The position numbers and the translations under genes were made by a program. Shown in pieces: positions 1 through 8,700 of a stretch of DNA of 64,000 nucleotides (positions are counted from its first letter, which is position 1; every line of letters starts with the position of its first letter). Source of the DNA: Glaciecola flavus (GTDB lineage Bacteria > Pseudomonadota > Gammaproteobacteria > Enterobacterales > Alteromonadaceae). Below the pieces are notes generated by a model. It searched no databases and was not told the DNA's origin. It worked only from the letters and a program-made list of their open reading frames with translations. The stretch lies in the NCBI RefSeq assembly GCF_042646125.1, contig NZ_JBHRSW010000017.1, forward strand, positions 62,001-126,000. The letters are read 5' to 3'.

Positions 1-401
1 CAGCATTTATTCGCCAATCAATAAAAATGATGAGCCTGGATCCCAAACCCATCAGTACAGAAATTTACGTTTCTTTTAACCCTTCACAAAAGCGTAAAGA
101 AAATCAGGTTTATGCAAAATGGCAATACCAACTCAGTTCTCATCGAGCCAAACGTAGCTTTATAAAATCAGCCAACGAGAGCGGCCAGTTTTTTGCTTTT
201 TCAGTCACATTTAATAAAGCTTTACGCCCTGATTTGGAAAGGTTAGAGCAAGAGCTACTGTATTTATCACAACACGCCATTCACAAAGCGACATATTTTG
301 AAGAGCGAATGTGGGACATCGCAGCGACGATTTTTCTGACGGACATCACACAAGAAGTGTTGTATCGTTATCGATTAAAAGCTAGCGATAACGTAGTCTA
401 G
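1..401 (+). CDS. C-terminal fragment of an unrecognised protein (5' end outside window)
   Basis: The reading frame is open to the left edge. The first in-window ATG pair (position 27) has no Shine-Dalgarno sequence, so this is probably the tail of a longer gene; about 130 residues are visible. The tail is charged and rich in aromatic residues, with no signal peptide or membrane segment and no motif I recognise. The stop codon lies inside a short palindrome. In Vibrio a large PilZ-domain protein lies beside serB, so this could be the end of such a protein, but that rests only on neighbourhood. It converges with serB. Confidence 0.45.
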   Translation, partial: AFIRQSIKMMSLDPKPISTEIYVSFNPSQKRKENQVYAKWQYQLSSHRAKRSFIKSANESGQFFAFSVTFNKALRPDLERLEQELLYLSQHAIHKATYFEERMWDIAATIFLTDITQEVLYRYRLKASDNVV

Positions 402-417
402 GGTCTGCCGACCCTAG
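398..417. repeat. 8-bp palindromic hairpin between convergent genes
   Basis: Perfect inverted repeat CTAGGGTC-TGCC-GACCCTAG. It overlaps the stop codon of the left-edge gene and has no T-run, so it is not a standard intrinsic terminator. The arm CTAGGGTC(TG) occurs again in the hairpin at 25672-25708. Confidence 0.6.
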
Positions 418-427
418 CAAACTTGCT

Positions 428-444
428 AAAAGCGCATAGCTTTT
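428..444 (-). terminator. Weak hairpin at the serB 3' end
   Basis: Arms AAAAGC and GCTTTT around a 5-nt loop, overlapping the serB stop codon. The stem is short and A/T-rich, so termination activity is uncertain. The convergent neighbour could share it. Confidence 0.35.
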
Positions 445-1504
445 AAGCCAAAATATACAGCAAACTCTCGAAACTTCCCGTATTTATTGCAACGTGAGCC
501 TGCTCTTGTACTTTCGGTTTGGCATGATACGCGACCCCCAAATCTGCGGCAGCCATCATTATCAAATCATTCGCGCCATCTCCCATTGCTACGGTTTGAT
601 GGGCAGCGATATTTTGTGAGCTTTGTAGTTGTTTTAACACCTGTGCCTTTTTTTCACCATCAACAATGTCACCAATGACTTTTCCAGTAAGTAATCCCTT
701 GTCTATTTCTAGCACGTTACTATGCGCTTCATTTAAACCCGCAAGGGCTTTTACATAATCGGCAAAATAGGTAAAACCACCTGAAGCAATCGCCAAGTAC
801 CAGCCATGTTTTTTCAACTCTTGCATCGTCGCCAAAAATCCCGGCATAAAAGGTAAGCGGCGTCGAATACTACTTAACTTGTCTAATTCGACCCCCGCTA
901 AACAAGCGACGCGGTATTTTAGAGAATCAGTAAAGGCGATTTCGCCACGCATCGCTTGCTCTGTCACCGCTGCAATTTTATCCTTTACATTCGCCAGTGC
1001 GCCAATTTCGTCTATACACTCGATATCAATGATTGTACTGTCCATATCCATAACTAATAAACCTGGACGATCAAGGGACGTATTACTCGGTTTTAGGTAC
1101 AAATCAACATTGTAGCGTTGGGCTATTTTTAGTAATTCCGCTTGCTTTGGTGCAGTGCTTTGTTCGGCAAATCGCAGATTGATAACCTGCTTGCCATACC
1201 TCATATGATAAGGGTTAGGGCTGCACTCAACTATTTGCAGGTCACTATTGAGTTCTTCAATAAGTTGAGAAAGCAAGCCATAGTTTATTCCTTGCCCTGT
1301 TGCAATCAAACTAAAGCCTGTATTAACCACTTCTAAAACTTGCCATTCAATCAGCGAGTCTTTTTTAGCACCAACTAAGGTTAAGCCTTTGTTGTTTGCA
1401 CTCAGTAAATCATCGTTAAACACCTCAGCACTACTCATGACATCTGAAGTACTTGGTGCATTGAGCTCTGTGAATGTAAAAGTTCGTTTTGTCAAAATAG
1501 CCAC
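443..1504 (-). CDS. serB: Phosphoserine phosphatase SerB
   Basis: Last step of serine synthesis: hydrolysis of O-phosphoserine to serine. It is a HAD-superfamily enzyme. Motif I is DMDST with nucleophile Asp153 and acid Asp155; a later GDGANDLIMM supplies the Mg-binding aspartates. About 140 N-terminal residues precede the HAD core and probably form the ACT-like regulatory part seen in long SerB proteins; 353 residues is slightly longer than the E. coli enzyme. The listed start is GTG with an AGGG only 2 nt upstream; a TTG three codons in (position 1495) is better spaced, so the exact start is open. It is divergent from the ytjB-like gene, as in E. coli. Confidence 0.93.
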   Translation of the reverse strand: MAILTKRTFTFTELNAPSTSDVMSSAEVFNDDLLSANNKGLTLVGAKKDSLIEWQVLEVVNTGFSLIATGQGINYGLLSQLIEELNSDLQIVECSPNPYHMRYGKQVINLRFAEQSTAPKQAELLKIAQRYNVDLYLKPSNTSLDRPGLLVMDMDSTIIDIECIDEIGALANVKDKIAAVTEQAMRGEIAFTDSLKYRVACLAGVELDKLSSIRRRLPFMPGFLATMQELKKHGWYLAIASGGFTYFADYVKALAGLNEAHSNVLEIDKGLLTGKVIGDIVDGEKKAQVLKQLQSSQNIAAHQTVAMGDGANDLIMMAAADLGVAYHAKPKVQEQAHVAINTGSFESLLYILA

Positions 1505-1627
1505 AACCCTATGATTTTATTGCTTGGTATCTTACTTAATTACGACTTCCTGTAAACCAAAACACTTGGCAAATGCGGGCTTTTACTCTAAGGTTTTCTA
1601 CTAACTTATGGGCTATGGTTCTTTTTA

Positions 1628-2224
1628 GTGCAGATACAAGCCAAAAATTCAAATAACCGGGCAATATTTACGCGTATATCAAGTGCGATACTGCTAATTT
1701 GCGTTGGCATACTTGCGGTAAATTTGTGGTTTATGCACACTGAGAATGCGCAAAAATGGTACAAAGTAGAGTCCGAGCAACTTGGGAGGGGATTGACCAA
1801 GCAGGCAGCAAAACTCATCGCTCAAGCTTTAGAAGACAAGGATCAAGCACTAATCGAGCATTACATCAAAGTCATAAATGCAGGTAAGTTTGTCGAAGGT
1901 GCAGTCCTTTTTGACAGTGCAGGCAAACGTTTAAGTCAACAGTACAGCACAATTTCTGTTGTTGATTTAATTAATAATGCCGAAATTGCGCCCCTAGTTT
2001 TTGTAGAAGATATTTTAGACGATACACAACAGACCATTGGCTATATAAAGCTGGTACTAGACAGAAAAGAAATCGTTCGACATCACAAAGCCTTCAATCA
2101 AGGCCAAGTATCTCAAACGCTAATAATCATCTTACTCACAATGATCATATCAAGTTTATTGACACGATTATTTTATAAATTTAGATACCGTCACGAAGTA
2201 GGGGAAGAAAACAGTCTGTTATAG
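1628..2224 (+). CDS. ytjB: YtjB/AhpA (SMP_2) family inner-membrane protein
   Basis: 198 residues, GTG start. A membrane segment lies at about residues 18-37 (ILLICVGILAVNLWFM). A periplasmic region of about 120 residues follows, then a second membrane segment at about 165-183, then a short basic and acidic tail. This topology, and the divergent position next to serB, match the YtjB (Smp) family of E. coli, once called haemolysin-related virulence factors; the molecular role is not established. The last 34 bp overlap the end of the convergent TatD-family gene. Confidence 0.75.
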   Translation: MQIQAKNSNNRAIFTRISSAILLICVGILAVNLWFMHTENAQKWYKVESEQLGRGLTKQAAKLIAQALEDKDQALIEHYIKVINAGKFVEGAVLFDSAGKRLSQQYSTISVVDLINNAEIAPLVFVEDILDDTQQTIGYIKLVLDRKEIVRHHKAFNQGQVSQTLIIILLTMIISSLLTRLFYKFRYRHEVGEENSLL

Positions 2225-3003
2225 TTAGATGTCGTCTCCTCAGCAATCAGCGAATAATCTACATCCAATAGGTCAGCCAGCGCCTTTGCGACAAGTGGAA
2301 TTTTGTCTGGTGAATTGCGCTCTCCCTGAAAACCGCTTAAAGGCATATCCGGAGCATCGGTTTCTAATAAAAAATGAGATAAACTAAACTTTGAATAAAC
2401 TTTTGTCAAAGCACAGCGAGTTTTTTTGGCTCGAGAATACGTGATGGTGCCGCCAATGCCCAAAGCAAACCCCATATCGATATAGCTTTTGGCAAGTTCA
2501 TAACTACCAGAAAAAGCGTGAAGCAGACCTCCCCCCGAAAACCTTTCTTGCTTTAATAAACGGATCAATTCGTTGTGACTTTGTCTATGATGCAAAACCA
2601 GAGGTTTATTCAACTTGCTTGCTATCTCTATTTGTCCTAAGAAAAATTCAATTTGGCGATGCAAAGGATATGCAATTGCGCGGTCCAAGCCACACTCTCC
2701 TATCGCGACGATGCTACCTTGTTGTTCAGTGCAAACGCGCTCCAAACCGGAGAGTAGGTCACTTGTATTTTCACTATCTAGTTCGTGTAAATAATAGGGA
2801 TGGAAACCGAATGCGATATCAATCGCTTGTGGTGTATGCTCGCTCGCTACTTGTTTTAATGACGATAACCCTTGCCACTGCTCTGGAAACAAACCTGGCA
2901 ACATCATTTTGCTAACACCTTCATCCCAAGCCGCAGCCATGACTTCATGTCTATCTTTGTCGAATGCAGGCAAGTCTATGTGACAATGGCTATCTATTAG
3001 CAT
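2191..3003 (-). CDS. yjjV: TatD-family metal-dependent hydrolase (YjjV-like)
   Basis: 270-residue TIM-barrel amidohydrolase-type nuclease. Metal ligands are visible in order: HxH at His6/His8 (DSHCHID), Glu103 in GECGLD, His138/139, His162 in HAFSGS and Asp216 in ETDAPDMP. TatD-family enzymes are Mg-dependent DNases, and YjjV is the paralogue usually found near ytjB/serB. I call it YjjV-like rather than TatD because of that location and the N-terminal motif. Its 3' end overlaps ytjB, and pdxH lies 12 bp upstream of its start, so it probably ends the pdxH transcript. Confidence 0.85.
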   Translation of the reverse strand: MLIDSHCHIDLPAFDKDRHEVMAAAWDEGVSKMMLPGLFPEQWQGLSSLKQVASEHTPQAIDIAFGFHPYYLHELDSENTSDLLSGLERVCTEQQGSIVAIGECGLDRAIAYPLHRQIEFFLGQIEIASKLNKPLVLHHRQSHNELIRLLKQERFSGGGLLHAFSGSYELAKSYIDMGFALGIGGTITYSRAKKTRCALTKVYSKFSLSHFLLETDAPDMPLSGFQGERNSPDKIPLVAKALADLLDVDYSLIAEETTSNYNRLFSSPTS

Positions 3004-3015
3004 CGTGACATATTT

Positions 3016-3657
3016 TTAGGGCATTAAACGCCGATACGTCCATTGGCTATCAGCTTGACGTGTATACTCAAATCGGTCATGCAATCGATGCTCCCCACCT
3101 TGCCAAAACTCTATTAGATGTGGGTTGATTGCAAATCCTCCCCAAAAGTCAGGTAGCGGGACTTCCCCTTTGGCAAACTTTTCTTTCATTTGATTAAATT
3201 GACTGACTAAAAGCTGCCGAGTCGATATCACTTGGCTTTGCTTAGAAGCCCAAGCACCAATTTGGCTGTCTTTGGGGCGAGACAAAAAGTACTTCAATAC
3301 ATCCGATCTGGGGAGTGGCTGAGCGACACCACACACTTTTACTTGTCTTTCCATTAAGTGCCAAGGAAAATGAAGTGACACTTTGTTATTCTGCTGGATA
3401 TGCTTGGCTTTGTTACTACCCAAATTAGTATAAAAAACAAAACCCTGTGTTGATAAATCTTTTAGTAGCACAATCCGCTGGGTAGGTTGACCGTCAGGAT
3501 CTACCGTAGCCACAGTCATAGCATTTGGCTCGGGTAACTCGGCTTCTATGGCTTCATTAAGCCATACTTTGAACAGCTCCATTGGGTCATTACTGAGTTG
3601 AGACTCATCCAAACGACCTAAACGATACTCTTTCCGGAAGTCTTGTAATGGTTTCAT
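3016..3657 (-). CDS. pdxH: Pyridoxamine 5'-phosphate oxidase PdxH
   Basis: FMN-dependent oxidase converting pyridoxine or pyridoxamine 5'-phosphate to pyridoxal 5'-phosphate. At 213 residues it has the usual length. Typical segments are present: N-terminal FRKEYRLGRLDE, the FMN-contacting stretch PTQRIVLLKDLSTQGFVFYT, SRPKDSQIGAWAS(K)QS in the middle, and the C-terminal FWQGGEHRLHDRFEY. The start codon shares one base with the stop of era, which suggests translational coupling. A pdxH position downstream of era differs from the era-recO-pdxJ order of E. coli. Confidence 0.95.
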   Translation of the reverse strand: MKPLQDFRKEYRLGRLDESQLSNDPMELFKVWLNEAIEAELPEPNAMTVATVDPDGQPTQRIVLLKDLSTQGFVFYTNLGSNKAKHIQQNNKVSLHFPWHLMERQVKVCGVAQPLPRSDVLKYFLSRPKDSQIGAWASKQSQVISTRQLLVSQFNQMKEKFAKGEVPLPDFWGGFAINPHLIEFWQGGEHRLHDRFEYTRQADSQWTYRRLMP

Positions 3658-4559
3658 TATCGATAATCTTCGTCATAGCCTAGTGAGCGAAGCGCTCGCT
3701 CATCGTCCGCCCAACCTGATTTAACTTTTACCCAAAGTTCTAAAAAGACTTTATTGTCGAACAAATCTTCCATGTCTTTTCTGGCTTCTGCTCCAATAGT
3801 CTTAATATGGCTACCATTTTTACCAATCACCATTGGTTTTTGGCTTGCTCGCTCCACCAAAATTAGGCCATTGATATGATATACCCCATTTGACTCCAAT
3901 TTAAATTGTTCAATTTCAACCGTGATTGAATACGGAAGCTCATCACCGGTAAATCGCATGAGCTTTTCACGTATAATTTCAGAAGCCATAAAACGGCTGG
4001 AGCGATCAGTAATGTAGTCTTCAGGAAAATAAAACTCGCTAACGGGCAATTTAGACAAGATCAGCTGGCGAAGTTTTTCAATTTGCTTGCCTTGTTTTGC
4101 CGATACCGGAAGCACTTCTTCAAAATTATGCAATTTACTCAAACGAGACAAGGTATCCATCAAGTCACCTTGTTCATCTACTTTGTCGACTTTATTTACC
4201 ACTAACCAACAAGGTAAACCTGATGCTTTGATTTTTTCTAGTACTAGTTCGTCATCTTGCTGCCAACGTGTTCCTTCTACCACAAACAGCACTAAAAACA
4301 CATCACCCAACGAGCTACTCGCGGCTCTATTCATAAAGCGATTGATGGCACGCTTTTCTTCTTTGTGCAAACCTGGTGTATCTACATACACAGCCTGACA
4401 GTTGTCCTGAGTATCAATTCCTATAATACGATGTCGAGTAGTTTGGGGTTTACGAGAGGTAATACTTACCTTTTGCCTCAATATTCGATTTAAAATAGTT
4501 GATTTACCAACATTAGGACGGCCGACTATTGCAACCATGCCACAGTGATTTTGCGTCAT
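3657..4559 (-). CDS. era: GTPase Era
   Basis: Essential Ras-like GTPase that binds the 3' end of 16S rRNA and assists 30S maturation at the membrane. All G motifs are visible: GRPNVGKST at 13-21, TTRH in switch I, DTPG at 60-63, NKVD at 122-125 and a later SAK. The C-terminal KH domain contains GKNGSHIKTIG around residue 250. At 300 residues it is standard. It overlaps rnc by 4 bp at its start and pdxH by 1 bp at its end. The rnc-era pair is conserved in gammaproteobacteria and links rRNA processing to 30S assembly. Confidence 0.97.
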   Translation of the reverse strand: MTQNHCGMVAIVGRPNVGKSTILNRILRQKVSITSRKPQTTRHRIIGIDTQDNCQAVYVDTPGLHKEEKRAINRFMNRAASSSLGDVFLVLFVVEGTRWQQDDELVLEKIKASGLPCWLVVNKVDKVDEQGDLMDTLSRLSKLHNFEEVLPVSAKQGKQIEKLRQLILSKLPVSEFYFPEDYITDRSSRFMASEIIREKLMRFTGDELPYSITVEIEQFKLESNGVYHINGLILVERASQKPMVIGKNGSHIKTIGAEARKDMEDLFDNKVFLELWVKVKSGWADDERALRSLGYDEDYR

Positions 4560-5233
4560 AACTGAATACCTTCTAAAGCCTGTTTGGCGGCTTCTTGCTC
4601 AGCAATACGACGACTTTGCCCTTTGCCATTCGCTTCAATGCCCAAAGATGAAATTGAACATTTTACCTGAAAGGTTTGAGCATGATCTTTTCCAGAAATA
4701 CTAACAACTTGATATTCGGGTAAGGGAATTTGACGTGATTGTAAATATTCTTGAAGCTGCGTTTTGCTATCTTTGATCTGTACTGACGGGTCGAGTTTAT
4801 CCACTCTTGAGCGAAACAAAATATTGACAGATTCTTGCACGGCAGCGAGGCCTGAATCTAAATAAATTGCCCCCAAAATAGCTTCTACCGTATCACTCAA
4901 GATTGAGTCTCGACGGTTGCCGCCGCTTTTCATTTCGCCCGAACCCAGCTTTAGCATTTCTCCCAGTGAGAGTTCTCTCGCTATACTTGCTAAGGTTGTC
5001 CGATTTACCAAAGAGGCACGCATTCGAGTGAGCTTGCCCTCAGGTTGTTTTGGGAATTTTTGATACAGTATTTCAGCAATAATAAGACCAAGGACGGCAT
5101 CACCAAGAAACTCTAAGCGTTCGTTATGAGACTTATTTGCGCTGCGGTGCGTTAGCGCTTGCAAAATCAGCTTTTGATTTTCAAACACATACCCAATCTT
5201 TCGTTGCAGTGTTACTAATTTATGTTCTTGCAC
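4556..5233 (-). CDS. rnc: Ribonuclease III
   Basis: Double-strand-specific endoribonuclease that processes the rRNA precursor and regulatory RNAs. The signature ERLEFLGDAVLG lies at residues 38-49, and Asp and Glu of the second catalytic cluster lie in DTVEAILGAIY. A double-stranded-RNA-binding domain fills the last 70 or so residues (TQLQEYLQSRQIPLPEY... AEQEAAKQAL). 225 residues is normal. It sits between lepB and era, overlapping both by 1-4 bp, the usual lepB-rnc-era arrangement. Confidence 0.97.
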   Translation of the reverse strand: MQEHKLVTLQRKIGYVFENQKLILQALTHRSANKSHNERLEFLGDAVLGLIIAEILYQKFPKQPEGKLTRMRASLVNRTTLASIARELSLGEMLKLGSGEMKSGGNRRDSILSDTVEAILGAIYLDSGLAAVQESVNILFRSRVDKLDPSVQIKDSKTQLQEYLQSRQIPLPEYQVVSISGKDHAQTFQVKCSISSLGIEANGKGQSRRIAEQEAAKQALEGIQL

Positions 5234-6102
5234 TAGCCAATTGCACCTACACGACTAAACCGGACACCTGATGGGAACCAAGTTGGTAAGAAATCCTCTG
5301 GACTGCGTTCAAACTGGAAACTTATCCATATAAATACCGCTTTTCCAACTAAGTTTTCTTCTGGTACAAAGCCCCAACGCCGAGAATCTTCACTGTGATC
5401 GCGATTGTCACCCATCGCAAAATAATGCCCTGCCGGCACAATGACCTCCGTAGTAGAGCTTCGCAATGAGGGGTTGTGCAATATTTGATGTTTTACATCG
5501 CCTAATTGCTCTTCAAATAAAGATAAACTAAACCCACTCAAAGAATATTGCCCAGTACCGAGTGATTTCACTGATACAGGCTCTAAACCTGTGCAGTTTT
5601 GCCCCTCTCTACACGCTTTTTTTATGAAAAGTTGTTTGCCACGGTAAATAATGGTATCACCAGGCAAGCCGACAACTCGCTTGATATAGTCTTTTCTCTC
5701 ATCCAAGGGATATTTAAAAACGACGACGTCCCCACGTTCAACCTCACCGGTTTCAAGAAACTTGGTACGCGTTACTGGATCTTTTAGTCCATACGAAAAT
5801 TTTTCGACCAGAATAAAGTCGCCAGTGAGTAAAGTCGGCATCATTGAGCCAGATGGGATTTGGAAAGGCTCGTATATAAATGAACGAAAAATCATGACGC
5901 CAAAAAAAATTGGGAACATCTGTTTACAGAAATCCACAAAAGCGGGTAGCTCTGTATCTTTAGCCTCTTTAGCACCTTTATTCGATTCGCTTTCATTCGT
6001 TGGGCTTGTTTCTTTGGGAGCAAAATATAATGCCCAAATTAACCAAACGATGCCGGTTACAAAACTGATAACGACCAAAAAAATTGAGAAATAGTTTGCC
6101 AT
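5233..6102 (-). CDS. lepB: Signal peptidase I LepB
   Basis: Inner-membrane serine protease that removes signal peptides from exported proteins. There are two N-terminal membrane segments, about residues 5-24 and 61-77, separated by a charged cytoplasmic loop. The catalytic serine is Ser86 in PSGSMMPTL and the general base Lys141 in YIKRVVGLPGD; the GDNRDHSEDSR box lies towards the C terminus. At 289 residues it is somewhat shorter than the E. coli enzyme. It overlaps the stop of lepA and the start of rnc by a single base each. Confidence 0.96.
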   Translation of the reverse strand: MANYFSIFLVVISFVTGIVWLIWALYFAPKETSPTNESESNKGAKEAKDTELPAFVDFCKQMFPIFFGVMIFRSFIYEPFQIPSGSMMPTLLTGDFILVEKFSYGLKDPVTRTKFLETGEVERGDVVVFKYPLDERKDYIKRVVGLPGDTIIYRGKQLFIKKACREGQNCTGLEPVSVKSLGTGQYSLSGFSLSLFEEQLGDVKHQILHNPSLRSSTTEVIVPAGHYFAMGDNRDHSEDSRRWGFVPEENLVGKAVFIWISFQFERSPEDFLPTWFPSGVRFSRVGAIG

Positions 6103-7898
6103 TAATTATCTACCTTCAATATCGCTAAAAATGCATCTTGAGGTAGCTCAACATTCCCTACTTGTTTCATCCGTTTTTTCCCTTCTTTTTGCTTCTGCAG
6201 TAATTTTTTCTTCCGACTCACATCTCCACCGTAACACTTGGCAATAACATTTTTGCGTAACTGCTTAACGGTACTACGCGCAATAACATGATTGCCAATT
6301 GCTGCTTGTATCGCAATGTCAAACATCTGCCTTGGAATAATTTCACGCAACTTATCTACTAAATCTCTGCCTCTATATGGCGCATTTGACTTGTGGGTGA
6401 TAACAGCTAGCGCGTCGACTCTTTCGGAGTTAATCAGTATATCCAAGCGTACCATATCCGCCGCTTGGAAATGGCTAAAATTATAGTCCAGTGATGCGAA
6501 GCCTCGACTGGTACTTTTAAGCTTATCAAAAAAGTCTAGTACCACTTCAGCCATAGGCATGTCGTAGGTAATAGCGACTTGTTTGCCATGATACGCCATA
6601 TTTGTTTGCATCCCACGCTTTTCAACACAAAGCGTGATAACGTTACCTAGATACTCTTGCGGCACCAGTATATTAGCCGTAACGATCGGCTCTCTAATTT
6701 CATCGATATCGTTAATCGGCGGTAACTTTGAAGGGTTATCGACTTGCAAGACTTCCCCTTTGGTGGTTTTCACTTCATATACTACCGTGGGGGCGGTGGT
6801 GATTAAGTCTAAGTCGTATTCCCTTTCTAAGCGCTCTTGTATGATTTCCATGTGAAGCATACCAAGAAACCCAATTCTGAATCCAAAACCCAATGCTGCC
6901 GAACTCTCTGGCTCATAAAACAACGAAGCATCATTTAAGCTCAACTTAGCAAGGGCATCTCTAAAGTCTTCGTATTCGTCAGAACTCACAGGAAATAAAC
7001 CAGCGTATACCTGAGGTTTGACCTTTTTAAATCCGGGTAAGGGAGTCTCAGTAGGCGCTCTAGACGTAGTAATCGTATCGCCTACGGGTGCGCCGTGGAT
7101 TTCTTTTATTCCTGCAATAATAAAACCTACTTCGCCCGTTTTTAATACGTCTTTCTCTGTTTGCTTGGGTGTAAATATACCAATTTTATCTGCTTGGTAT
7201 ACCTGCCCTGTAGACATGATTTTTATTTTTTCTTTACTCTTGAGCTCTCCACTCACGATCCTTACCAACGACACCACACCTTGGTAGTTGTCAAACCAAG
7301 AGTCAATAATCAGAGCTTGTAGAGGCGCTTCAAGATCACCCTCGGGTGGAGGAATACGAGTGACGATATCTTCTAGGACGTCCTCGATACCGAAACCTGT
7401 TTTCGCAGAGCATCGGACAGCTTCGATGGCGTCAATACCCACGATGTCTTCTATTTCTTCGGCTACGCGATCGGGTTCAGCTTGCGGCAAATCGATTTTA
7501 TTTAAGATAGGCACGACTTCCATATCCATATCAATGGCTGTATAACAGTTTGCCAATGTCTGTGCTTCAACGCCTTGACCAGCATCAACCACTAGCAATG
7601 CACCCTCGCAAGCCGCAAGCGAACGAGAGACTTCATAGGTAAAGTCTACATGCCCAGGTGTGTCGATGAAATTCAACTGATAAGTTTCGCCGTCTTTTGC
7701 TTTGTAGTAGAGTGTGACACTCTGCGCTTTTATAGTAATTCCACGCTCGCGTTCAATATCCATAGAATCAAGCACTTGTTCAGCCATTTCACGCTCGGTC
7801 AAGCCGCCACAATGCTGTATCAGTCGATCGGAGAGTGTTGATTTTCCATGATCAATGTGGGCTATAATGCTGAAATTGCGGATATTTTTTAAATGCAT
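6102..7898 (-). CDS. lepA: Elongation factor 4 (LepA)
   Basis: Ribosome-associated translational GTPase that acts during initiation or ribosome biogenesis and on stalled elongation complexes. The GTPase domain has AHIDHGKST near the start, DTPGHVDF and NKIDLP; the characteristic LepA C-terminal domain ends in KQKEGKKRMKQVG. The frame runs back to a TTG at 7916, but the ATG at 7898 (MHLKNIRNFS) matches the family start and has a GGAA upstream, so I use it; this gives 598 residues. The promoter must lie in the gap after rseC. Confidence 0.96.
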   Translation of the reverse strand: MHLKNIRNFSIIAHIDHGKSTLSDRLIQHCGGLTEREMAEQVLDSMDIERERGITIKAQSVTLYYKAKDGETYQLNFIDTPGHVDFTYEVSRSLAACEGALLVVDAGQGVEAQTLANCYTAIDMDMEVVPILNKIDLPQAEPDRVAEEIEDIVGIDAIEAVRCSAKTGFGIEDVLEDIVTRIPPPEGDLEAPLQALIIDSWFDNYQGVVSLVRIVSGELKSKEKIKIMSTGQVYQADKIGIFTPKQTEKDVLKTGEVGFIIAGIKEIHGAPVGDTITTSRAPTETPLPGFKKVKPQVYAGLFPVSSDEYEDFRDALAKLSLNDASLFYEPESSAALGFGFRIGFLGMLHMEIIQERLEREYDLDLITTAPTVVYEVKTTKGEVLQVDNPSKLPPINDIDEIREPIVTANILVPQEYLGNVITLCVEKRGMQTNMAYHGKQVAITYDMPMAEVVLDFFDKLKSTSRGFASLDYNFSHFQAADMVRLDILINSERVDALAVITHKSNAPYRGRDLVDKLREIIPRQMFDIAIQAAIGNHVIARSTVKQLRKNVIAKCYGGDVSRKKKLLQKQKEGKKRMKQVGNVELPQDAFLAILKVDN

Positions 7899-8214
7899 AA
7901 GTGAATTTTGTTCCAAACAACATTGGAGTCGTTTAAGCTATATCTGTTTTTCATACGAAGTGAAAACAAATCATCAGCCAGTAGACTCTGGATAATTTCA
8001 TATAAAACAGGTATTTACTTCTAACTGCCTTAGTAAATCTTCTCGCCGTCAAACGTCTAGTATTTGACCAAGCAAATCTGCCAAATTGGACGGGCGTCAT
8101 AAAGCGCTAGCACTTGTCTGACTCTTCCCCGAGAAATGCCGAATATTACAGCTTTACCACCAAAAATGCGACTAAAGTTATTCATTAAGAAAACGGCTGG
8201 GTTATTACAGGAAT
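7899..8214. other. Gap between rseC and lepA
   Basis: 316 bp without a convincing gene. It must hold the lepA leader, but I could not identify a promoter with good -35 and -10 boxes. A leftward 42-codon frame (8057-8185) starts with ATG but has no Shine-Dalgarno sequence. A small hairpin, TTTTCA/TGAAAA, lies near 7950. Nothing else stands out. Confidence 0.5.
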
Positions 8215-8700
8215 TTATTCTATGGTCTTACTAGGAATTTCAGAGCTAGGCAAGACCGCAATAGTATCGCTAAGTCCCAAAATGACAGGAGAAAAATTTG
8301 ACTCCTTTGTTATCAACTTGAGTTTTTTAGAAATGTAAATGTACGATAAGCTTGCACTGAAAATGCTGAATATAATGACAAAAAGTTCTTGTATATCAGG
8401 TAGTGCAAACTGTAAACATACTGCAGAAAAAATCAGTGCCAAAATTGGATACAAATACAGATACAAAGAGGCGCGCAATATGCTTTCTTCAGGGACGCCT
8501 ATTTTTACATATTGCCCAATAACGAAGTGTTCGTCTGTTTCAATACATAGTTCATGGGTTTTATTAGCGAAAGCTTTAGCAATAGTACTGGTACCACAGT
8601 TTTTGTTAGCTTGACAACTCCCGCAAGCAGTCTTCAGTTGTGTTTCAACCACAACCATACCGTTTTGAACTCGAATGATTTTCGCCACTTCTTCAATCAT
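8215..8700 (-). CDS. rseC: RseC family protein (SoxR-reducing/sigma-E regulatory)
   Basis: 161 residues. A cysteine cluster lies near the N terminus (TACGSCQANKNCG, about residues 24-36). Two membrane segments follow, about 77-94 and 105-124, with a cytoplasmic tail. This is the RseC/RsxC-associated family: in E. coli RseC sits last in the rpoE-rseABC operon and takes part in SoxR reduction with the Rsx/Rnf complex. Its start abuts the rseB stop, consistent with coupled translation. Function here is inferred from family and operon. Confidence 0.9.
   Translation of the reverse strand: MIEEVAKIIRVQNGMVVVETQLKTACGSCQANKNCGTSTIAKAFANKTHELCIETDEHFVIGQYVKIGVPEESILRASLYLYLYPILALIFSAVCLQFALPDIQELFVIIFSIFSASLSYIYISKKLKLITKESNFSPVILGLSDTIAVLPSSEIPSKTIE

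Noticed and set aside
8057..8185. 42-codon minus-strand frame between rseC and lepA
   Set aside because: It has an ATG but no Shine-Dalgarno sequence and no membrane or domain pattern; too weak to call without conservation.
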